Shown one piece after another: positions 18,029 to 24,620 of a DNA stretch of 64,000 bases (its first letter is position 1; every line of letters begins with the position of its first letter). The stretch is from Tolypothrix sp. FACHB-123 (GTDB taxonomy: Bacteria > Cyanobacteriota > Cyanobacteriia > Cyanobacteriales > Nostocaceae): the NCBI RefSeq assembly GCF_014697075.1, contig NZ_JACJRE010000001.1, positions 124,001 through 188,000 on the forward strand, in the 5' to 3' direction. The notes under the pieces are model-generated. The model saw only the letters and a program-made list of their open reading frames with translations. It was not told where the DNA came from and searched no databases. The translations under genes and the position numbers were made by a program.

Positions 18029-18306
18029 AAACCTTAACCCGTTAGTCGCAAATGAGTTAAGGTTCTCTATGGATGAGATAACGTTAATAACAAACCTTAA
18101 CCCGTTAGTCGCAAATGAGTTAAGGTTCTCTATGGATGAGATAACGTTAATAACAAACCTTAACCCGTTGGTCGCAAATGAGTTAAGGTTCTCTATGGAT
18201 GAGATAACGTTAATAACAAACCTTAACCTGTTGGTCGCAAATGAGTTAAGGTTCTCTATGGATGAGATAACGTTAGCCACAAACCTTAACCTGTTGGTCG
18301 CAAATG
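18029..18306. repeat. 63-bp tandem repeat array, ~4.4 units
   Basis: Units start at 18029, 18092, 18155, 18218 and 18281 (the last one partial), exactly 63 bp apart and nearly identical. Each has an inverted repeat AACCTTAAC / GTTAAGGTT separated by 17 nt, then 'ctctatggatgagataacg'. Because 63 is divisible by 3, open frames run through the array on both strands (repeat of 21 codons), but neither looks like a real protein. Units are contiguous, so this is not a CRISPR. It occupies the leader region upstream of the esterase gene and abuts the 3' end of the Coq4-like gene. Confidence 0.9.
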
Positions 18307-18310
18307 GATC

Positions 18311-18988
18311 TCAAGCTGCGGCAAAATTTTGATTAGCTGGCTGAACTCCCAACTCACTACGCCATTGTTTGAGGGATTTTTGCCAATGTTCTTCCCATTT
18401 TTGCGCTATGAAAGGTTTGGCTGCAAGTCCCATTTGCCAACCCAGAATGATTTGCTGCATTTTGGCTGTCAGTTCATTTGTTTGATTTAAGCTACTAATT
18501 ATACCTGCGGTCATAATGGCGATCGCAATTGGCGATCGCATCTGTGCTAGCTGAAAGGCTTGTAAACCTAGTTCTCCAGCCGGATCGGTTGCAAAGCCTG
18601 TAATTATATGATGAATGTCATGGGTTTGACTGCGGCGTAAACTCACATAGCTAATATCATCTTTGACTTGTCGTTGGCGATAAAATACTGGGTCAAAATG
18701 ATTAGCTGTAAGATGAGCTGCAAAGATATAACCCAGAGAATCTTTTGGATAGGTGAGAAGTTTCTCTAAATCTGGTACATCTGCTAAATAACGTTCTTGA
18801 ATAATTGCTGCAACTTCTGGTTGTGATTTGAGATACTCCACAGAAACTTCGCTGAGTTCTGTTTTAGCCAGAATTGCATCTAAATCATAAATTGCTTCAA
18901 AGATTGCTGAACCTTGTGTGAGTGCGCAAAAGCTATTTAGTGCCTTAATTTGTTCTGTTAAGGGAATTTCTAGTTTGGTTTTTGACAT
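18311..18988 (-). CDS. Coq4-family protein
   Basis: 225 residues, helical and soluble. The metal-site motif H123-D-x-x-H127 followed by Glu139 (THDIHHIITGF..PAGELGLQAF) is the hallmark of the COQ4 family. In eukaryotes and some bacteria COQ4 works in ubiquinone head-group modification. Cyanobacteria make plastoquinone, not ubiquinone, so the role here is open: plastoquinone-related or other prenyl-lipid chemistry is possible. The Ala-rich tail ends at the edge of the 63-bp repeat array. The family call is firm; the function is unknown. Confidence 0.85.
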   Translation of the reverse strand: MSKTKLEIPLTEQIKALNSFCALTQGSAIFEAIYDLDAILAKTELSEVSVEYLKSQPEVAAIIQERYLADVPDLEKLLTYPKDSLGYIFAAHLTANHFDPVFYRQRQVKDDISYVSLRRSQTHDIHHIITGFATDPAGELGLQAFQLAQMRSPIAIAIMTAGIISSLNQTNELTAKMQQIILGWQMGLAAKPFIAQKWEEHWQKSLKQWRSELGVQPANQNFAAA

Positions 18989-19348
18989 TATGTCATCCTC
19001 TTGTCATCAGTGAATACAATCAAGTTATTTCTGAACATCCCTAATTGCTGCTGTTCCAGAAAGATACGAAGACTTTTGAGAATTGGTTGTTCTCAATCAA
19101 AAATTCCAGTAGTGACTACACACAATTGAGTGGCGATTTCTTACGAAACCATATTTCAAGACAATTAACGCCGAAAATTTGCAAATTTTAGTACAAAAAA
19201 GGCTTTATATTGATGATTGACCTATTATCGTTCATTTTCAAGATTTATTCTCAGTCAACACTTCCCTGCGGGACGCTACCCGTAGCTTGCTTCTCCGCAG
19301 GATCGCATCACAGTCAACCGTTAACAGTCAACCGTCAACCATCAACAG
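18989..19348. repeat. 360-bp gap with palindromic and heptamer repeats
   Basis: No gene is seen. CCTGCGG (19265-19271) and CCGCAGG (19295-19301) form a palindrome around 'gacgctacccgtagcttgc', a repeat type common in these genomes. 'agtcaac'-type heptamers fill about 19311-19349. The remainder is AT-rich and should carry the Coq4-like gene's promoter. Confidence 0.6.
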
Positions 19349-19813
19349 TTACCATTCAGAAAAAGGATGTTTAACTAAATTGCTGTTGAAATACTTGGCG
19401 TCATGTGAAACTTCTTCACCAATCCAGATTGGTAGTTCAATCTGTTGTTGTTCATCACTGAGTTCAACTTCTGCAACGATTAGTCCTTGATTGACACCAT
19501 GAAATTCATCGATTTCCCAAAGCAAATTACCATATTCTATCCTGTAGCGCATTTTTTCGATTAAAGGGCGATCGCATAAAGTATCGAGCATTTCCTGGGC
19601 ATCTTCCACAGGGATAGAGTACTCATACTCTGACCTGGTATATTGGACACTCTGCCCCTTAATGGTTAAGTAACCTTGGTTTCCGACGATGCGAACGCGA
19701 ACAGTAGCTTGTTTCGCTGTAGAAATATATCCCTGAACATATCGGCTACCTTGGGCTAGCTTTCGCCAGCTATCGCCTTTAACTAAAAACTTGCGCTCTA
19801 TTTCTGCTGCCAT
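19349..19813 (-). CDS. CYTH-domain triphosphate tunnel metalloenzyme
   Basis: 154 residues forming a single CYTH beta-barrel. The N-terminal metal-binding signature E4-x-E6-x-K8 (EIERKFLV) is intact. Tunnel-lining charged residues follow in VRVRIVGNQGYLTIKG, YEYSIP, KMRYRIEY, WEIDEFHG and VAEVELSDE. Small bacterial members hydrolyse inorganic triphosphate (or other organic triphosphates) with Mg2+ or Mn2+. It is transcribed divergently from the KDPG aldolase gene, 82 bp apart. Triphosphatase activity is inferred from the family; adenylate cyclase activity is unlikely for this short form. Confidence 0.9.
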   Translation of the reverse strand: MAAEIERKFLVKGDSWRKLAQGSRYVQGYISTAKQATVRVRIVGNQGYLTIKGQSVQYTRSEYEYSIPVEDAQEMLDTLCDRPLIEKMRYRIEYGNLLWEIDEFHGVNQGLIVAEVELSDEQQQIELPIWIGEEVSHDAKYFNSNLVKHPFSEW

Positions 19814-19895
19814 TGTTATTTACTGAGACTGTAATATATATAAACCTAATCCAAGTTGAGAACTGGAGTTTTTCCCAATTTTCTATGATTTCAGA

Positions 19896-20558
19896 ATGTC
19901 TAATTTAGTTTGGTTATCACAATTGCAACAACACCGGGCGATCGCCGTTATCCGGGCGTCAAAGTTAGAATTAGCACAGCAAATGGCTTTGACTGTTGCA
20001 GGTGCAGGAATGCAACTAATTGAGATTACTTGGAATAGCGATCGCGCTGGACAATTAATTAGCCAACTCCGTCAGGAATTACCACATTGTACAATTGGCA
20101 CGGGTACTTTATTTAACGTCGCACAGTTAAAAGATGCGATCGCCGCTGGGGCGCAATTTCTCTTCACACCCCATGTTGATTTACCCATGATTCAAGCCGC
20201 TGTAGAGCAAGATGTACCAATTATTCCCGGCGCGCTGTCACCCACAGAAATTGTTACCGCCTGGAATCATGGCGCTAGCTGTGTCAAAGTATTTCCAGTA
20301 GAAGCAATGGGCGGAGCTAATTATATTCAAAGCCTGCAAGGGCCGTTAGGCAAAATTCCCTTAATCCCCACAGGGGGGGTAAATCTAGAGAATGCTCAGG
20401 AATTTTTACAAGCAGGTGCGATCGCAGTTGGTTTGAGCAGTCAATTATTTCCCAAGCATTTAGTGCATCAGGGAAATTGGCAGGCAATTGCCGAACAGGT
20501 GCAAAGATTGATACAACAGTTAGGGTACTTTAGGGTAAAAACAGAAACTTTGCCCTAA
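19896..20558 (+). CDS. eda: KDPG/KHG aldolase (2-dehydro-3-deoxy-phosphogluconate aldolase)
   Basis: 220-residue class I aldolase of the Entner-Doudoroff pathway; it cleaves KDPG to pyruvate and glyceraldehyde-3-phosphate. Schiff-base Lys131 lies in CVKVFPVEAMGG and catalytic Glu43 in LIEITWNSD, spaced as in E. coli Eda (45/133). Other conserved parts are GTGTLFN, FTPHVD, PGALSPTEI and PTGGVN. The length matches the family. It is followed 23 bp later by the L,D-transpeptidase gene on the same strand. Cyanobacteria are known to use this route alongside the Calvin and pentose phosphate cycles. No 6-phosphogluconate dehydratase gene is adjacent. Confidence 0.93.
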   Translation: MSNLVWLSQLQQHRAIAVIRASKLELAQQMALTVAGAGMQLIEITWNSDRAGQLISQLRQELPHCTIGTGTLFNVAQLKDAIAAGAQFLFTPHVDLPMIQAAVEQDVPIIPGALSPTEIVTAWNHGASCVKVFPVEAMGGANYIQSLQGPLGKIPLIPTGGVNLENAQEFLQAGAIAVGLSSQLFPKHLVHQGNWQAIAEQVQRLIQQLGYFRVKTETLP

Positions 20559-20581
20559 GCTTCCTACTATGTATATTTACG

Positions 20582-21094
20582 ATGAAAAGCTTGATTAATC
20601 ATCAATTGATGCGCCGCCTAGGCATCATACTTGCAAGTGTAACCATCTCTGCGATTGTAGCGAATTCAGAAATGGGTGAAGTTGCCGCTAAAGCAAAAGA
20701 TAATACAAATACCAAAAGCATCGAGACACTAAAACAATCTGAAAAACGCTGGATTCAAATCGATCTGGCAAAACAACGGCTAATAGCTTGGGAAGGTAAA
20801 ACACCTGTTTATGCAATTACTGTTTCCACAGGTAAAAAAGCTACCCCTACCCGCATTGGGACTTTTAAAATTCAAACCAAACTCAAATCTACTAGAATGC
20901 GGGGTAGAGGCTACGATGTTCCCAACGTTCCTTATGCAATGTTTTACCAAGGTAATTACGGAATTCACGGTGCTTATTGGCATCGCAGGTTTGGTACTCC
21001 CGTCAGTCATGGTTGCGTAAATGTTGCCCCAAATCATGCTAAATGGTTATTTGATTGGGCATCAGTAGGTACAGCAGTCTTTATTCATAAGTGA
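20582..21094 (+). CDS. L,D-transpeptidase (YkuD domain)
   Basis: 170 residues with an N-terminal hydrophobic signal/anchor (~11-27, [15 protein letters not shown]) and a periplasmic YkuD domain (~55-170). Catalytic motif: His129 in YGIHGAYWH and SHGCVNVAP with His143 and nucleophile Cys145. These enzymes make 3-3 cross-links in peptidoglycan or attach proteins to it. At 170 residues it is a minimal form without LysM or peptidoglycan-binding domains. It may be co-transcribed with the upstream eda gene (23-bp gap), though the functions are unrelated. A long repeat tract follows. Confidence 0.92.
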   Translation: MKSLINHQLMRRLGIILASVTISAIVANSEMGEVAAKAKDNTNTKSIETLKQSEKRWIQIDLAKQRLIAWEGKTPVYAITVSTGKKATPTRIGTFKIQTKLKSTRMRGRGYDVPNVPYAMFYQGNYGIHGAYWHRRFGTPVSHGCVNVAPNHAKWLFDWASVGTAVFIHK

Positions 21095-21280
21095 TGGGCA
21101 TGGGGCATTAGGCATTGGGCATTGGGCATTGGGCATTGGGCATTGGGCATTGGGCATTGGGCATGGGGTATTGGGCATTGGGCATTGGGCATGGTAGCAA
21201 GTAGTAGTGAGACAAGGAAAACAAGGAAGACAACTGACAACTGACAACTGACAACTGACAACTGACAACTGACAACTGAC
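21094..21280. repeat. Two consecutive heptamer repeat tracts
   Basis: GGGCATT/GGGCATG units run from about 21096 to 21194 (around a dozen, with small interruptions). Seven exact ACAACTG units follow at 21230-21278. They fill the gap between the transpeptidase and amidohydrolase genes and end 8 bp before the latter's ATG, leaving little room for a separate promoter or ribosome site. Confidence 0.9.
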
Positions 21281-21288
21281 TAATTATT

Positions 21289-22410
21289 ATGAATTTGGCT
21301 GACATTCCCTTAATTGATCAACACGCCCACAATTTACTGCGTCCGGAGGTGGCGGCGCGTTATCCTTATGCTGCGGCTTTTACAGAAGGCTATGACGAAG
21401 AGATAGTTAATCATCATGCCCGACATACTTTATTTTATCGGCGTAGTCTGAGAGAAATTGCGGCTTTATTGGAATGCGATCCTCAGGAAAGCGCGATCGC
21501 AGCGCGGCGAGAAAGTTTAGGATTAGAAAACCTCACCCAACTTTATTTTCGTAGGGCAAATCTGGAAGCGATTTATCTGGATGATGGATTAGACTCGGAA
21601 AGTATTTTACCGCTGTCATGGCATGAAAAATTGATTCCTGTCCGCAGAATTCTGCGTTTGGAGGTGCTAGCAGAACAACTAATTCCGCAAATAGAAGATT
21701 TTGCTGCTTTTCTCGCCCGGTTTCACGGTGAAATCGATCCGCCACCACCGGGAGTTGTCGGCTTTAAGAGTATTGTTTGTTATCGTACTGGTTTGAACGT
21801 GCAACCTGTGACTTTTGAAGTTGCAGCATCTCGCTTTGACGAAATTAAACGACAGCTAAATCATCAACCACTACGTTTAGTTGATAAACCCCTAATTGAT
21901 TTTTTGTTACAACAAGCTTTATTAGTTGCAGCTAAATATCGGTTACCAGTGCAATTACATACAGGCTTTGGCGATCCGGATTTAGATTTGCGATTAGCTA
22001 ATCCTCTAAATTTGCGATCGCTTTTAGAACAACCCCAGTATCGTCATGCACCTCTGGTATTACTACATGCATCTTACCCTTATATGCGGGAAGCTGGATA
22101 TTTAGCTTCTGTCTATCCCCAAGTCTATTTAGATTTTGGCTTGGCAATACCATCTTTGAGTGTATCAGGGATGCGAGAAGCCATCAGACAATTACTGGAA
22201 TTAACGCCAACTACTAAATTAATGTATTCTTCCGATGCACACTCAATTCCAGAGTTGTATTATTTAGGCGCTAAATGGGGGCGTCAATTATTAGCAGAAG
22301 TACTAGACCAAGCAATTCAAAATTCTGATTTAACAGGGGATGAAGCATTTGCGATCGCTAGGGCAATTTTACGCGAAAATGCTTTATCTCTGTATAGCCC
22401 TCAGTTGTGA
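21289..22410 (+). CDS. Amidohydrolase-superfamily TIM-barrel hydrolase
   Basis: 373 residues. The first metal-binding motif is DQHAHN (Asp10, His12, His14). Later strands carry QLHTGFGDPDLD (His ligand), VLLHASYPYMREA (His) and MYSSDAHSIPELY (metal Asp), the order expected of amidohydrolases. FGL-type sequence VYLDFGLAIPSLS is typical of the group related to the N-terminal half of FluG (glutamine-synthetase-associated amidohydrolases). Likely a cytoplasmic Zn-dependent hydrolase or decarboxylase acting on an amide or aromatic acid; the substrate is unknown. Flanked by repeat tracts; no operon partner. Confidence 0.85.
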   Translation: MNLADIPLIDQHAHNLLRPEVAARYPYAAAFTEGYDEEIVNHHARHTLFYRRSLREIAALLECDPQESAIAARRESLGLENLTQLYFRRANLEAIYLDDGLDSESILPLSWHEKLIPVRRILRLEVLAEQLIPQIEDFAAFLARFHGEIDPPPPGVVGFKSIVCYRTGLNVQPVTFEVAASRFDEIKRQLNHQPLRLVDKPLIDFLLQQALLVAAKYRLPVQLHTGFGDPDLDLRLANPLNLRSLLEQPQYRHAPLVLLHASYPYMREAGYLASVYPQVYLDFGLAIPSLSVSGMREAIRQLLELTPTTKLMYSSDAHSIPELYYLGAKWGRQLLAEVLDQAIQNSDLTGDEAFAIARAILRENALSLYSPQL

Positions 22411-22493
22411 AAAATATAAATCTTGCTAAATTTTGGCTGTCAACAGTCCGGATTTAACAGTTAACAGCCAACAGAGTTTACATCGAGAAATTA

Positions 22494-22955
22494 TTAATTT
22501 GCTCTTGGTCTAAGATATTGGCGGTCAATTCCCTTATATTGACCTTCTAGTCCTTGTTTAATCCAACTTAGACACTCAAACTCTGATTTAAATAATTTTG
22601 GTGCTGCAATATTATTCAGCAACTCTGGTGGGTAATGGTCATAAAAATATTTACCCTCCTGTTGAGAAACAATTATCAAATTGTTACGGTAAATATAGCG
22701 AGATTTAAAACTATCTCCGCAGTTGATAAAATCTGCATGTTTATCAATATGCTCCTTGGCAATATCAATGATATTACCAATGTTACTACCGTAAATTTTT
22801 GCTGGATTTTCTGCTTTGTGAAATTGGCTTTGATTGCCAATTTCTGCCAATAACTTATAGGAATAGATTTCGTAATTATCGGCTTTACCAAAAACAAATG
22901 GAATGATGAGATATCCTTTATATGACACTGAGTTCTCATAAAGTAGACGACTCAT
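22494..22955 (-). CDS. Hypothetical protein (153 aa)
   Basis: I do not recognise this family. It is a soluble, mixed alpha/beta protein rich in Tyr, Asn and Lys, with no signal peptide or membrane segment. It begins MSRLLYENSVSYKGYLIIPF, a pattern seen in small stand-alone cytoplasmic proteins of filamentous cyanobacteria. It ends with a basic tail (RQYLRPRAN). The gene faces the amidohydrolase gene convergently, 83 bp apart. Its own promoter would lie in the AT-rich gap upstream. Codon use looks like that of its neighbours, and the long, uninterrupted frame supports a real gene. Confidence 0.6.
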   Translation of the reverse strand: MSRLLYENSVSYKGYLIIPFVFGKADNYEIYSYKLLAEIGNQSQFHKAENPAKIYGSNIGNIIDIAKEHIDKHADFINCGDSFKSRYIYRNNLIIVSQQEGKYFYDHYPPELLNNIAAPKLFKSEFECLSWIKQGLEGQYKGIDRQYLRPRAN

Positions 22956-23422
22956 CTCTACCTCCTTTGGTGTAACTGCTCCCTGAGTTTTTCTCCCATT
23001 CTTTCTATACTAACAGATGATATTTTTCTGTCAGTTACTATTAGGATACATATAATTATGTTATCCCTTTGCCAAGGGGGTTATCACCCCTTTTTTGTAA
23101 AAAAATAGAAAGAATAGTATTGGAACACAAAAGTGTGTAATTACCATTATCCATCTTTTGAAAATTTGCAACTATGAGATATATTGCAAAAGTCAAAAAA
23201 TCCTGAATTTGCGTAGTTAATATTAGTTTATAATTCCTAAAGCCTTACAAATACTAGGTTTATAGATTTGAATCTATTATTTAATTTTCGTGTCTTGGTA
23301 TAATATTTTATGTAAATTTAGCAATTATTAAGAGTAATTGCTAATTGATTCGGCTCAACTCGATAGATTGCATAGAAAAACTTAATAATCTAGTTGCATC
23401 TGAAGAATTTGAAATCAGATAG
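22956..23422. other. 467-bp AT-rich gap with a terminator-like hairpin
   Basis: Between the hypothetical gene's start and the end of the DUF72 gene. AAGGGG (23074-23079) pairs with CCCCTT (23087-23092) and is followed by a T-run to 23096, an intrinsic-terminator shape for the plus strand. No plus-strand gene precedes it closely, so it could end an unseen small RNA. No tRNA-like fold or ORF was recognised. Confidence 0.45.
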
Positions 23423-24277
23423 TCACCATAAACTCAGTTGATTAGGCGATCGCTCAATTTGATTCCAAGGTAGAGGCGGAACGGCGACACTATGCTGTTC
23501 TAACAAATTTTGAAAGTGACGCGCTGTGTTAGGCGATCGCTCTTCTATTGGACAATGAACAAAAAAATAAATTCGCACTCCCGCCTGTAACCATTGTTGA
23601 ATCTGCATCACCCACTCTTCCATAAAGGGTTGATTAACAGATAAATTTGGATGAGAAATAAATCGAATCAAGCTAAAAGGGGCTGTGACGCTAAATTGTA
23701 CAGGTAATTTGGGTTTGCGTCGTTCCGATTGCAGTTGGGGGTCATCATCTCCTGTATAGATAGGGCGTGAATCTAACAAAACTCTACCCACATTGAGACT
23801 TTCTAACAACGCTGTCAAATTACTTGCATGAGGTTCTGTAAACCAATCGCGATGGCGAACTTCTAAAGCTAGCGGTGCTACCTTATGCGGCCAAGCTTCT
23901 AGAAAATTCACCAAATCTGCCATTAATTTAGGTGCGTAACTCGGTGGTAATTGAGCAAATATCGGCCCAAGACGTTGACCTAAAAGTTGCATTCCCTCCA
24001 GAAACTTTAAAGCCGCCGGAATCTGAGGTTGCAACAAACCCTCATGGGTAATAGTTCGCGGTAATTTCAGACAAAACTCAAAACCTGGGGGTGTTTCTGT
24101 TACCCAACGCGCCACAGTTTCTTGGTTAGGGATAGCGTAAAAAGTAGTATTCCCCTCAACAGTTGTAAACCGCCGACTGTAAAGCGAAAGAAACTCAGCT
24201 GTGCGAGTACCTGGTGGGTAAAGTTCCCCCACCCATCCTTTATACGCCCAAACTGCACACCCAATAAAGAAATTCAC
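23423..24277 (-). CDS. DUF72 family protein (YecE-like)
   Basis: 284 residues, TIM-barrel-like. Family motifs: FFIGCAVWAYKGWVGELYPPGT at the start, RFTTVEGNTTFYAIP, FEFCLKLPRTITH, FAQLPPSY, LALEVRHRDWF and YFFVHCPIEERSP, which together are diagnostic of DUF72. The start is GTG at 24277. The biochemical role of DUF72 is not established; a nuclease-like TIM-barrel fold has been suggested for the family. It is a single gene, divergent from the TPR-CHAT cluster. Confidence 0.9.
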   Translation of the reverse strand: MNFFIGCAVWAYKGWVGELYPPGTRTAEFLSLYSRRFTTVEGNTTFYAIPNQETVARWVTETPPGFEFCLKLPRTITHEGLLQPQIPAALKFLEGMQLLGQRLGPIFAQLPPSYAPKLMADLVNFLEAWPHKVAPLALEVRHRDWFTEPHASNLTALLESLNVGRVLLDSRPIYTGDDDPQLQSERRKPKLPVQFSVTAPFSLIRFISHPNLSVNQPFMEEWVMQIQQWLQAGVRIYFFVHCPIEERSPNTARHFQNLLEQHSVAVPPLPWNQIERSPNQLSLW

Positions 24278-24430
24278 GAGCTTTATACTATTTCACTTTA
24301 ATCATGATACCAATACCTTGGTAAGTTCACAGGCATTGCTGTGCCCTGACGATAGATATCGGGCAAATACGTGAAAACTGCTGTAAAAGCAGAATAATTT
24401 ACTCACAATTCGTCAACGATATCCGAAAGT
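24278..24430. other. Upstream part of the 343-bp gap before the CHAT cluster
   Basis: Contains 'ggcattgctgtgccctgacgatag', related to the GGCATGGCAGTGCC palindromes found between the CHAT genes. No gene was seen. The remaining 190 bp of the gap (24431-24620) is the conserved CHAT leader. Confidence 0.5.
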
Positions 24431-24620
24431 TGCATACCCTCACCTTGCTTAGAGCTATGTAAGAGTAAGCCATCAAATAACGGGGGTATTGTGGTTAATA
24501 TATGCCAAAACTTAGCCAAATTCATCAAATCTTTAGCATTTTTACTCAGCCAAAAAGCATAACCTAATTACTTAAGCCCCATCCAGTCTTAACTTCATAA
24601 TTCATCATTCATCCTTTAAT
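24431..24620 (+). promoter_or_regulatory. Conserved leader of TPR-CHAT gene 1
   Basis: About 190 bp upstream of the first TPR-CHAT gene reappears, nearly unchanged, before the second (ends 27879) and third (ends 30900) genes. Conserved pieces include 'aacgggggtattgtggttaa', 'aaattcatcaaatctttagc', 'ttacttaagccccat' and 'tcatcattcatcctttaat' up to the ATG. Co-duplication and retention suggest it carries the promoter and ribosome site, so the three genes are probably controlled separately but alike. Confidence 0.6.

Noticed and set aside
18029..18306. 63-bp array as a CRISPR
   Set aside because: Units are contiguous and nearly identical along their full length, with no unique spacers and no cas genes nearby.
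18029..18306. 63-bp array as multiple Pho boxes
   Set aside because: Each unit contains a CTTAACC-like word, but the second arm is inverted, not a direct repeat at 11-bp register as in a Pho box, and neighbouring genes lack a phosphate role.
17963..18332. Open frames on both strands through the 63-bp array (105 and 114 codons)
   Set aside because: They exist only because the unit is 63 bp. Both strands are open equally, there is no domain or homologue pattern, and no ribosome site is evident.
21094..21280. Long heptamer tracts as a CRISPR or VNTR of special function
   Set aside because: Short tandem heptamers of the same kind occur in many gaps of this window and are a known background feature of heterocystous cyanobacteria.
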